Source: Actinomycetota bacterium (lineage in GTDB: Bacteria; Actinomycetota; Thermoleophilia; Gaiellales; Gaiellaceae). From it: a stretch of DNA of 64,000 bases. The translations under genes and the position numbers were made by a program. The notes below the pieces were generated by a model, which was given only the letters and a program-made list of their open reading frames with translations, had not been told where the DNA came from and searched no databases. The stretch is taken from positions 29,584 to 93,583 of the forward strand of contig PKYN01000006.1 of assembly GCA_003132665.1 (NCBI GenBank). Direction: 5' to 3'. Below are positions 40,779 to 47,814 of this stretch, piece by piece; the stretch's first letter is position 1, and every line of letters begins with the position of its first letter.

Positions 40779-41176
40779 CCGGCCTGACCCTCCATCACCA
40801 CGACCAGGTTGCGATCTGCGTCGCGCTCGGCATCGAGCCGTACGACAGTAGTGGCCGCCTCGTCAACCCTCCGACATCTGCCTCGCTCATCGCCGCAGCC
40901 GCAGCGCTGCCGGTGCGTAAGAAGGAGTTTTTGATGAAACCCGAAACGATCACGCTCATCGTCGACACGGCCGTCTCGGATGGTCGGATCGACGCTGAGA
41001 ACCGTGAAGGGTGGCGCCGCCTCTTCGAGGCCGATGCCACCGAGGCCACGCGCGAGATATCTCGAATCGAGAAAGACCCAGCGCGGGCGCAGCGGAACTT
41101 CCTCGCGAGCGACGAGGGCGAGCGCCTGTACCAGAGCCTCGCCTGCACGCTCGGTCTCCGCGAGGAGCGCGTCTGA
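40775..41176 (+). CDS. Hypothetical element protein
   Basis: The product is 133 aa. The segment TITLIVDTAVSDGRIDAENREGWRRLFEADATEATREISRI weakly recalls the C-terminal scaffold-like part of Mu-type head protease proteins, but no protease domain is present. It overlaps both neighbours (4 bp and 3 bp). Function unknown. Confidence 0.5.
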   Translation: MTGLTLHHHDQVAICVALGIEPYDSSGRLVNPPTSASLIAAAAALPVRKKEFLMKPETITLIVDTAVSDGRIDAENREGWRRLFEADATEATREISRIEKDPARAQRNFLASDEGERLYQSLACTLGLREERV

Positions 41177-42063
41177 TGGCCGCCCGTCGCTCTTCTTCAA
41201 AGCTCGCCGACGACCTCGCGAAATACGAGAAGCGCGCGCTCGAGCTGCAAGCCGAAGGTGACCGCATCGCCGTCGCTCACGGCCAGGCGACCGAACTCCG
41301 TGACCAAGCAGCCGACGCCGAACTCGCGAACGACCTAGCGGCCGCGGATCGATTCCGCGCTGACGCTTCAAAGCTTGATCTCGCCGCCGACAATCGGGAG
41401 AAAGAACTCGCCTCGCTCATCCCACGCCTCGAGGCTCTGATCGCCGCGACGAAGGATGGCCTCGAGCGCGCGACATTCGATGAGACGCTCGCCCAGCGCG
41501 ACGCAAAAGCAGCGAGCGCCGCGAAGCTGGCGCGGGGAATCGCCTCAGACCTCAAGCAGCCGCTCGCTGACGTTCAGAAGCTCGCCGGACTCCGGGCTGA
41601 GCTCGACGCGCTCGACACTCAGGCGCGCGAGCTGGCGAAGCCACTCGGCGCCGAAGTCCAGGCGTTCGAGGACGAGCCCACGTTCGGCGATCAAGCGGCC
41701 CTCGACCTCCTGCAGGCCGGCGCCCGTCAACTGAACGCCGCGACCAAGGCCAGGGCCGATCGCGCGGCGGAAAAGTGGGCGATCGATCGGGCGCAGATGA
41801 TCGAGCGCGCAGTTCGCAGCCAAATGGGGTCGATGCTCTCGACGCGGAACGGCCCGATCGTGCGCCTGGAATCCGGATCCCTCCGGCGCGATGCGATCGA
41901 CGCTTTCGCCAAAGCCATAAAGCGAGCTCCCGAGCGCGCTCGGCCGAGCTTCGAACAGTGCCTGAAAGAGCTCCGGGAAATCGCAGAAGGACTCGCCGAA
42001 AATGCTGAGGCAGGCGGCGGGGCCGAGCAGGGCCGTGACCCTTTACCGCTGATCGCGGCCTGA
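41176..42063 (+). CDS. Large coiled-coil element protein
   Basis: The product is about 295 aa and almost wholly alpha-helical, with long heptad stretches (LADDLAKYEKRALELQAEGD ... ELRDQAADAELANDLAAADRFRADASKLDLAADNREKELASL). It starts in the previous stop (TGATG). It could be a scaffold, a packaging helper or a DNA-binding structural protein. No family recognised. Confidence 0.6.
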   Translation: MAARRSSSKLADDLAKYEKRALELQAEGDRIAVAHGQATELRDQAADAELANDLAAADRFRADASKLDLAADNREKELASLIPRLEALIAATKDGLERATFDETLAQRDAKAASAAKLARGIASDLKQPLADVQKLAGLRAELDALDTQARELAKPLGAEVQAFEDEPTFGDQAALDLLQAGARQLNAATKARADRAAEKWAIDRAQMIERAVRSQMGSMLSTRNGPIVRLESGSLRRDAIDAFAKAIKRAPERARPSFEQCLKELREIAEGLAENAEAGGGAEQGRDPLPLIAA

Positions 42064-42094
42064 ACCGCGACACGATTCCGAGGCGGGAGGGCTG

Positions 42095-42220
42095 ATGCGC
42101 GCTGTAAGCCCTCCTAACGCGCTGGCTATCCAAGCGGTGCGATGCCCGCGCGACACGTTCGCGGCGGTATCTGAGCGCGTTGGCGCGGTTGCAACCGAAA
42201 ACGGCTGGGTGCTCCGATGA
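42095..42220 (+). CDS. 41-aa element ORF
   Basis: GGGAGGG precedes the ATG closely. The peptide is MRAVSPPNALAIQAVRCPRD..., and its TGA overlaps the ATG of the next ORF (ATGA). The coupling pattern matches the rest of the element. Unknown function. Confidence 0.4.
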   Translation: MRAVSPPNALAIQAVRCPRDTFAAVSERVGAVATENGWVLR

Positions 42221-42390
42221 GTCGTGTCGGCGTCGAGTTCTTCGGGGTAGACGCCGGCGCCAGCGCCATGAGCAAGAAGGCGATCGCGCAGCTCGAGCAG
42301 CTCCGCGCGGCGACCGCTCAGACCACGACGGCAGCGGAGGCATCGGCCGAGGCATCGGTTGGCGCAGCCGACGAGGCTGAGCGTGGCTAG
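42217..42390 (+). CDS. 57-aa element ORF
   Basis: The peptide has a short globular start (MSRVGVEFFGVDAGASAMSK) and an Ala/Thr-rich helix. It overlaps the previous 41-aa ORF by 4 bp. Unknown function. Confidence 0.4.
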   Translation: MSRVGVEFFGVDAGASAMSKKAIAQLEQLRAATAQTTTAAEASAEASVGAADEAERG

Positions 42391-42493
42391 TCGTCGATCT
42401 GAGCGCGCGCTGACCAGTCGTTGACACGTCACGAAAAGGCGGGTCGAGTGACGGCGACAAGGCCCAGCGGGAGGCGTATCGTTTGGCCCATGC

Positions 42494-42523
42494 TTGACGT
42501 AACCAAGCACCCTCAAGTGTTAC
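42494..42523 (+). promoter_or_regulatory. Possible promoter for the right-end small genes
   Basis: TTGACG (42494-42499) and TGTTAC (42518-42523) are 18 bp apart. Downstream, GCCTCGGGGCCG is repeated at 42534-42545 and 42561-42572, giving alternative GC hairpins before the next ORF, perhaps an attenuator. Confidence 0.35.
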
Positions 42524-42594
42524 CCTCCGCTCGGCCTCGGGGCCGGCGGTTACGTCGCTGCGCCTCGGGGCCGTTGCGTTAGGAGAGATCCGCC

Positions 42595-42750
42595 ATGACT
42601 GAGCTAGAGATCGAGAGAGAGATCGCCGACGCTTGGAGCCTCCTCGACGCCTCCAAGTGCCTCAGCGAGCGCGCTGAGCGAATCATCGCCGGGCTGGAAG
42701 CCGCCCGCAGTGAGACGCTGGCGCCGGTGCTGACGCTCGTGAGGGGCTGA
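42595..42750 (+). CDS. 51-aa helical element protein
   Basis: AGGAG lies 9 nt before the ATG. The peptide (MTELEIEREIADAWSLLDAS ... ERAERIIAGLEAARSE) is one or two amphipathic helices. It has its own promoter-like sequence upstream. No family recognised. Confidence 0.5.
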   Translation: MTELEIEREIADAWSLLDASKCLSERAERIIAGLEAARSETLAPVLTLVRG

Positions 42751-42768
42751 GCGTCGCCTCCACCGTCT

Positions 42769-43011
42769 ATGGGTCCTGCCACTCTCGCCGAAGACGCTCT
42801 TCACTTGATGATTCAACTCGTTCACGAGATGGAAATCGTTTCTACTACTCAGGAGCGCGACTCGTCTCGCGAACTCTCTGGGGCCGCTGCTGACTACATG
42901 CTTCGTTTCTTAACTACCACTCCCGAACCAGATCTTCGCGCCGCTCTCAAGCGTGCTCGCGAGGCCTTCCTCGCCACCGCCCGTTCGGAACTCGCACCCT
43001 CGTTCTCATAG
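42769..43011 (+). CDS. Small hypothetical element protein
   Basis: The product is 80 aa (EDALHLMIQLVHEMEIVSTT ... RELSGAAADYMLRFLTTTPEPDLRAALKRAREAFLATARSEL), helical. The coding DNA is richer in T than neighbouring genes, which may reflect recent transfer. No clear ribosome-binding site. It is the last gene before attR. Confidence 0.4.
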   Translation: MGPATLAEDALHLMIQLVHEMEIVSTTQERDSSRELSGAAADYMLRFLTTTPEPDLRAALKRAREAFLATARSELAPSFS

Positions 43012-43038
43012 CGGCGGCTCAAGAGCCCGCTTTCTTCA

Positions 43039-43167
43039 TTGGGCACAAATCCCGTTCTTGTGCCCAAATCGCCTCCAATCGACCGCAAATGGCGGGTATT
43101 TGCGACCGAAACGGGAGTAGGCCAAGAGCGCCGGTTACCGCTTAACCATGCGGCCTCCGGCGCTCTT
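43039..43167. other. Three consecutive stem-loops near attR
   Basis: Three perfect stems follow one another: TTGGGCACAA/TTGTGCCCAA (43039-43067, 10 bp), CGCAAAT/ATTTGCG (43084-43104, 7-nt loop) and AAGAGCGCCGG/CCGGCGCTCTT (43124-43167, 22-nt loop). No gene is seen here. They may be protein-binding sites, a packaging signal or a structured RNA. Confidence 0.45.
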
Positions 43168-43186
43168 TGAGGTCATCTCACGGCAC

Positions 43187-43230
43187 GCTTGCCATGCAGA
43201 AGGTCGAGGGTTCGAATCCCTTCATCCGCT
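43187..43230. repeat. attR core repeat (duplicated tRNA-Gly 3' part)
   Basis: This is an exact 44-bp copy of the tRNA-Gly 3' part. The rest of the tRNA is missing here, so this is the displaced chromosomal end. Repeat copy C begins 6 bp further on. Confidence 0.92.
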
Positions 43231-43236
43231 AAGAAT

Positions 43237-43464
43237 CGGCCGGAAATCTGACGATTTCCGGCCGCGGTCTTTCAGGGCGCTGAGCCGCGGCTTCGCCGCG
43301 GAGTTCAGCGCGGTGTCTTAGTGGCGCTGCGGGCCGGCCGCCTTATTTTATGGGGCTCGGTTCGTGTCGGGGGAAGGCGTTTTGTGAGCCGCGCCCGCCA
43401 TGTCGGTCGCGGCGGCCGGTAGCAAGTCGTTTTCCACCGACGAAAGTCGCCAGACTTTTGTCGG
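43237..43464 (+). repeat. Dispersed structured repeat, copy C
   Basis: Stem-loop 1 is 43237-43264 (same 12-bp stem as copy B, loop TGAC). Stem-loop 2 is 43277-43311 (GCGCTGA, CCGCGGC-TTC-GCCGCGG, TCAGCGC), with stem sequence different from copy B but pairing kept. The core at 43384-43416 is identical to copy B over 33 nt. The terminal stem-loop is 43437-43464, identical in sequence to copy B. Before integration it would have followed tRNA-Gly directly. It ends 4 bp from the acyltransferase stop on the other strand. Confidence 0.75.
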
Positions 43465-43468
43465 CTAC

Positions 43469-45577
43469 CTACTTCCGAGGCTTGGCGTGGGCGGCGATCG
43501 CGCTTTGGAACGTGCCGGTCAGGGTGAGTGCGCCGTCGACGCTCAGATGGCGCGAGTCTCGGTAAAGGGAAACGCCGTTCTTCACGGTCGTACAGCGGTT
43601 CTTCTCGCAGAGCTGATTCTCGAGATCAAGGAGCCATGTCCCCTTGACTCCGCGAACCGCGGCTTTGTCGGTCTTGGTCGCTAGCCGCAGCCACTTCTCC
43701 ACCGCGCTGCGCGAAAGCGAGCTTGAGCAACCGCCGAGCAGGACGCGCACAACCGCACAGGTGGCCGGATCGAGTGGGAGCACGGGGATTGGTTGCACGA
43801 GCAGCGCCGGCACTCCGGCCGCTTGCAGTCGCAGCAGTGTTTCGTGGAGCACCTGCCGCCACACGCGGGCCTTGCCCGTATTCGAGAAGGTGAGTCCCTG
43901 GCCGACAAAGCCGAGCCCGTCGACCGGGTTCTGCAGATAGAAGTCGGTGCGCGAGGCCAGAACTACGAGGCTCGGCTTATGCTGAATGATGTAGTCGAGC
44001 GACTCGGAGGCGAAGCGGGGGCAGATCTTGCTCTCGCCGTCGATTCTCTTCAGCCGCACCGGCATGAATGGACATGAGGTGTAAGTGGCCATTCGGACGG
44101 TGTAGCCGTTCCGGTTGCCCGCTTGAATGACTGGCTCGGCGAGTTGACCGGCGTTTGAGTCTCCGAACAGGATCACGTCGCCGCGCGGGTGTCGGACTCT
44201 CCAGACGCACTGCGCGTTCTTAGCCGAGCCGAGAGTCGCGCCACTGGCGCAGTGGCGTCGATGATCGAGGTGGAGGCGCTCGGTTTGGCTCCAGCTCGTC
44301 ATCGCCTTCGTAGAGCTCAGAGAGTCTTGAGCGCGAAGTAGCCCGAGATTGGCGACGATCGGCAGCGCAACACAGGCCGAGGCCAGAACGACGGCGCTGC
44401 GTCCGGCCACGGGCGAGCGCGATCCGAGCCGGGAGTGGAAGCGAATCGGGTTTTCGACGAAGCGATAGGTGAGCCAAGCGGGGAGGAGGCTGACGCCGGC
44501 GGCGACCGGAACGGCCCAGCCCGACGTAGGCCAGAGCGCCTTGGCGAAGACGATCAGCGGCCAGTGCCAGAGGTAGATGCTGTAGGAGAGGTCGCCGAGC
44601 CAAGCCATCGGACGAAGGCTTAGCAGACGCGAGACCCCGAAGGACGCTCGAGTTCCGCCTGCGATCAACAGGCAGGCGCCTCCGACAGGCAGCAGAGCGG
44701 ATATCTCGTTGAAGCCCACCTGGTGGATGTAGAAGGCCGACAGACCCAAGGCGCCCGCTCCGGCGAGATCGAGCACGATCGCCAGTCGAGCGGGGAGCCG
44801 ATGGAGCAGCGGAAGCGCGAGCACGAGTAGGGCGCCAACCCCGAATTCCCAGGCCCGCGTGGGTGAGGAGTAGAAGACCAGCTTGGGGCGAGCATGGGCG
44901 CCCGACGGGTAGTAACCGTGTGAGAGAGCCAAGGAGAGCCAGAACGACAGACCCGTGGCCAGCCCGATGACCGCCCAGGTCCACACCCTGCTGCGGCCAC
45001 GGCCCAGGCGCGAGCGATCGAGCTGCCAGCCTGCCAGCAGAAGCACGGGAAAGACGATGTAGATCTGTGCGATCACCGACAGCATCCAGGTGTGCAGCAG
45101 CGGATTGAGCTGCGTGCTCACGTCGAAGTAGCCGGTGTGCAGAGTGACGAGATAGAAGTTGGCGAACAGGGCCGACGCCGAGATTCCTGTCAAGGCCGCC
45201 ATGTGCTGCGTCCCGGCCGGGTCGGCCAGTATCCCGGCGAGCGCGACGAAGATCAGCATCACCGCCGGCGCCGGCAAGATGCGCCTGGCGCGACGAGAGT
45301 AGAAGCCACTCAAGCTGAGGCGCCCGTTCCTGTCCAGCTCTCCGAGCAGCGTGCCGGCGATCACGAAGCCGGAGATGACGAAGAAGACATCGACTCCCGT
45401 GAATCCGCCCGGGAAGGAAAGATCGGCGTGATAGAGCACGACGAACGCGATTGCCAGCGCGCGCAGGCCCTGGATGTCGGTTCGCTTCTTCACGCCGGCG
45501 ACAGGATAGATGGCGGGCTGGGCGTGGAGCGGGAGGGACCTACCGGCCGGAGTGGGATCGAGGCGATTGCCCTGCAT
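43469..45577 (-). CDS. Membrane acyltransferase with C-terminal SGNH domain (OafA-like)
   Basis: The product is up to 702 aa; a GTG at 45493 (VKKRTDIQGLRALAI) may be the true start. The acyltransferase-3 domain (~30-380, about ten membrane spans) has RALAIAFVVLYHADLSFPGGFTGVDVFFVISGF with the catalytic His, and PFRNPIRF-like end (RFVENPIRFHSRL). A C-terminal SGNH domain has FGDSNAGQL and DSRHLSVDG. Such proteins O-acetylate cell-surface glycans. The usual HTWSLSVEEQFY motif here reads HTWMLSVIAQIY, lacking both Glu. Confidence 0.85.
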   Translation of the reverse strand: MQGNRLDPTPAGRSLPLHAQPAIYPVAGVKKRTDIQGLRALAIAFVVLYHADLSFPGGFTGVDVFFVISGFVIAGTLLGELDRNGRLSLSGFYSRRARRILPAPAVMLIFVALAGILADPAGTQHMAALTGISASALFANFYLVTLHTGYFDVSTQLNPLLHTWMLSVIAQIYIVFPVLLLAGWQLDRSRLGRGRSRVWTWAVIGLATGLSFWLSLALSHGYYPSGAHARPKLVFYSSPTRAWEFGVGALLVLALPLLHRLPARLAIVLDLAGAGALGLSAFYIHQVGFNEISALLPVGGACLLIAGGTRASFGVSRLLSLRPMAWLGDLSYSIYLWHWPLIVFAKALWPTSGWAVPVAAGVSLLPAWLTYRFVENPIRFHSRLGSRSPVAGRSAVVLASACVALPIVANLGLLRAQDSLSSTKAMTSWSQTERLHLDHRRHCASGATLGSAKNAQCVWRVRHPRGDVILFGDSNAGQLAEPVIQAGNRNGYTVRMATYTSCPFMPVRLKRIDGESKICPRFASESLDYIIQHKPSLVVLASRTDFYLQNPVDGLGFVGQGLTFSNTGKARVWRQVLHETLLRLQAAGVPALLVQPIPVLPLDPATCAVVRVLLGGCSSSLSRSAVEKWLRLATKTDKAAVRGVKGTWLLDLENQLCEKNRCTTVKNGVSLYRDSRHLSVDGALTLTGTFQSAIAAHAKPRK

Positions 45578-45651
45578 GCGGTGCTTTGGGCGGACGTCGG
45601 CCGCACAGTGGGTGAGTGTGTTGCCGCCGTTGTATTACGATTCGCCGGCAC

Positions 45652-45722
45652 GGCGCGGTGGCCGAGTGGCTAGGCAGAGGCCTGCAAAGCCTCGTACAGC
45701 AGTTCGATTCTGCTCCGCGCCT
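45652..45722 (+). tRNA. tRNA-Cys (GCA)
   Basis: The acceptor stem is GGCGCGG/CCGCGCC. The anticodon arm GAGGC-CTGCAAA-GCCTC gives GCA (Cys). The T arm is CAGTTCGATTCTG. The gene is 71 nt with no encoded CCA. A nested stem (CATCGC...GCCGCG-CTC-CGCGGC...GCGATG) lies ~30 nt downstream. Confidence 0.96.
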
Positions 45723-45823
45723 TTTATTACGCCCCGAACGAAACGAAGCACTCCATCGCCTGGCCGCGCTCCGCGGCGCGATGTTTTGTCCTCGGTCGCT
45801 TCCTTACCAGACGCGCCGGCTTT

Positions 45824-45988
45824 TTAGAGCTGGCGCGCGAACGCGACGCCGCCCACGGCGATCAGTACCGCCGCGACGGCGATCAGGCCGAGCGCGATCG
45901 CCGTCGGCACGAAGAAGGCGACGACAGCGGCCACGATCACCAGCGTGGCAAGCGCAGCGTAGATGAGGGGGAGACGATATTTCCGCAT
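45824..45988 (-). CDS. Small two-span membrane protein
   Basis: The product is 54 aa with two hydrophobic segments (PLIYAALATLVIVAAVVAFF, then AIALGLIAVAAVLIAVGGVAF) and a basic N-terminus (MRKYR). The longer frame upstream on this strand is the folD gene read backwards, so the ATG at 45988 is preferred. It is divergent from folD. Function unknown. Confidence 0.6.
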   Translation of the reverse strand: MRKYRLPLIYAALATLVIVAAVVAFFVPTAIALGLIAVAAVLIAVGGVAFARQL

Positions 45989-46084
45989 GGGCAGGCCTGG
46001 AAAGGACGGGCCTCCGCACATGATCGGCGGGCGGATTCGAGCGTCAACCCTCCATCGGGGGTATCGGCTAGAGTTCCGCTTCCG

Positions 46085-46933
46085 ATGGCAGCGATTCTCA
46101 TGAACGGCTCCGAATTGGCGGCCCGAGTGCGCGCCGAAGTCGCCGAGCAGGTGCGCGAGCTCGGGCACGTCGCGCTGGCCACAGTGCTGGTCGGCGACGA
46201 CCCCGCTTCGGACGTCTACGTCGGTTACAAGCACAAGGATTGCGGCGAGGTCGGGATCGAGTCGATCGATCATCGCCTTCCGGCCGACGCGAGCGAGGAG
46301 CAGGTGCTCGCGCTCGTGCGGCAGCTGAACGAGGACGAGAACGTCGACGGCTTCATCGTCCAGTCGCCCGTTCCGCCGCAGATCAGCGAGCCGCGCGTGA
46401 TGGAGGCGATCGATCCGCTCAAGGACGTCGACGGATTCAGCCCGGTCAACGTCGGCCGCCTCTGGCTCGGGCGCGAGGGGCACATCTCGGCCACACCGCT
46501 CGGGATCATGGAGCTGCTCCGCGCCTACGACGTCGAGCTGGAAGGTGCGGACGCGGTGATCGTCGGGCGCAGCGAGATCGTCGGCAAGCCGATGGCTGCC
46601 CTGCTCTTGCGTGCGAACGCGACGGTGACCTTCTGCCACACGCGTACTCGCGACATGGCGGAGCGCACGAGGAATGCCGATCTTCTGGTCGCGGCCGCGG
46701 GTCGCGCCGGCCTGATCCAGCCCGAGATGGTCAAGCCGGGCGCCACAGTCGTCGACGTCGGCATCACCAGAACCTCCGAAGGACTCGTCGGTGACGTAGC
46801 AGGGAGCGTGGCGGATGTAGCCGGCCTGCTCACTCCGGTGCCGGGCGGCGTTGGCCCGATGACGAGAGCAATGCTCCTCACCAACACGGTCCGTGCGGCC
46901 CGTGTCAGGCGAGGATTGCTTGCTTTCGACTAG
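46085..46933 (+). CDS. folD: Methylenetetrahydrofolate dehydrogenase/cyclohydrolase
   Basis: The product is 282 aa, the normal length. The catalytic Lys is in [10 protein letters not shown], the second signature is [11 protein letters not shown], the Asp is in [11 protein letters not shown], and the C-terminal [12 protein letters not shown] is intact, with a Rossmann segment [19 protein letters not shown]. It interconverts 5,10-methylene-THF and 10-formyl-THF using NADP. It is probably monocistronic. Confidence 0.95.
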   Translation: MAAILMNGSELAARVRAEVAEQVRELGHVALATVLVGDDPASDVYVGYKHKDCGEVGIESIDHRLPADASEEQVLALVRQLNEDENVDGFIVQSPVPPQISEPRVMEAIDPLKDVDGFSPVNVGRLWLGREGHISATPLGIMELLRAYDVELEGADAVIVGRSEIVGKPMAALLLRANATVTFCHTRTRDMAERTRNADLLVAAAGRAGLIQPEMVKPGATVVDVGITRTSEGLVGDVAGSVADVAGLLTPVPGGVGPMTRAMLLTNTVRAARVRRGLLAFD

Positions 46934-47019
46934 CTACGACGTTATTTTTGACGGGCTTAATCACCGCTCGACGGCTGACGGCTCGGTGCCTGGGCCGTCG
47001 CAGGTTCAAGGAGGAAATG

Positions 47020-47220
47020 TTGGCTCAGGGCACCGTCAAGTGGTTCTCCAATGAGAAGGGCTTCGGATTCATCGAGAGAGAGGGCGGAGACGACGTCTTC
47101 GTTCATCACTCCAAGATCACCATGGATGGATATCGCACACTCGTCGAAGGACAGAAGGTCGAGTTCGAGATCGTTCAGGGCGACAAGGGCTTGCAGGCCG
47201 ATAACGTCCAAGTAGTCTGA
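47020..47220 (+). CDS. Cold-shock protein (CspA family)
   Basis: The product is 66 aa with RNP1 (KGFGFIE) and RNP2 (VFVHHS) motifs and the usual [14 protein letters not shown] start if TTG 47020 is used. AAGGAGG ends 5 nt before this TTG and only 2 nt before the in-frame ATG at 47017. It binds single-stranded RNA/DNA and unfolds mRNA. A strong terminator follows. Confidence 0.92.
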   Translation: MAQGTVKWFSNEKGFGFIEREGGDDVFVHHSKITMDGYRTLVEGQKVEFEIVQGDKGLQADNVQVV

Positions 47221-47241
47221 GAACCACTCATTAGGTCGTCG

Positions 47242-47265
47242 AAACGGGCCCCGCGGGGCCCGTTT
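47242..47265 (+). terminator. Intrinsic terminator after cold-shock gene
   Basis: The 24-bp perfect palindrome AAACGGGCCCCG/CGGGGCCCGTTT is followed by CTTTACCC. It can fold as a 10-11-bp hairpin and acts in both orientations. Confidence 0.85.
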
Positions 47266-47494
47266 CTTTACCCGCTTCCTCGGTCGGCGGGTTCGGGCAA
47301 TCGGACGTGGCCGGACACCGAGGCCCGCCTGACGCCGCTGGCGGCCCGATCCTCTCCGAGCCCGTGTGTCCACACGGTTCTCTCCGTGCTCGCACCACCA
47401 GCGACGTCCCGAGAAACCGGCTTCGCTTTCGCGAAAAAGAGGCGCGAATAGGGCTTTTTGGACAGAGCGGCGCCGCGACTGGCAGGATTGGGGC

Positions 47495-47779
47495 GTGGCC
47501 ATCTCGCGCGAACAGGTTCTTCATGTCGCCAAGCTGGCCCGGCTTGCGCTGAGCGAAGAGGAGGTAGAGCGCTTCCAGGAGCAGTTGAGCGCCATCCTCG
47601 AGGCGATCGGGAAGGTCTCCGAGCTCGACCTCGCGGACGTGCCGCCGACCTCACATCCACTCGCGCTCGTCAACGTGGTCGATGCCGACGAGCCGCGCCC
47701 GTCGCTCGAGCGCGAGCAGGCGCTCGCGAACGCGCCCGAGAGCGAAGCCAACGCCTTCCGAGTCCCTGCCAGTGCCTAG
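47495..47779 (+). CDS. gatC: Asp/Glu-tRNA amidotransferase subunit C
   Basis: The product is about 94 aa. It has the family start ISREQVLHVAKLARLALSEEEVERFQEQLSAILE and the DVPPTSHPL motif near the centre. It stabilises the GatA-GatB complex, which amidates Glu-tRNA(Gln) or Asp-tRNA(Asn). The GTG at 47495 begins the conserved region. It is the first gene of gatCAB, 35 bp upstream of gatA. Confidence 0.92.
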   Translation: MAISREQVLHVAKLARLALSEEEVERFQEQLSAILEAIGKVSELDLADVPPTSHPLALVNVVDADEPRPSLEREQALANAPESEANAFRVPASA

Positions 47780-47814
47780 CTCTAGAACTCATTTCGGAAT
47801 GAAGACCCGTCGTT

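Larger units (their letters stand above)
32686..43230. mobile_element. 10.5-kb integrated element in tRNA-Gly, satellite-like
   Basis: The element is bounded by 44-bp direct repeats, with a tyrosine integrase next to the intact tRNA end. Gene order: integrase and HTH (minus), then XRE regulator, short genes, D5/P4 helicase-primase, iteron-like repeat, HTH, TerS-like, SWIM protein, TerL, HTH proteins, coiled-coil protein and small ORFs (plus). No portal, capsid, tail, lysis or conjugation gene is visible. This fits a phage satellite (PICI/P4-like) or a strongly reduced prophage. Nearly all plus-strand genes overlap by 1-17 bp. Confidence 0.85.

Noticed and set aside
43124..43167. Possible tRNA-like fold just inside attR on the minus strand
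   Set aside because: The stem is perfect, but no acceptor stem or T-arm (GGTTCGAATCC) can be placed, so it is treated as a stem-loop.
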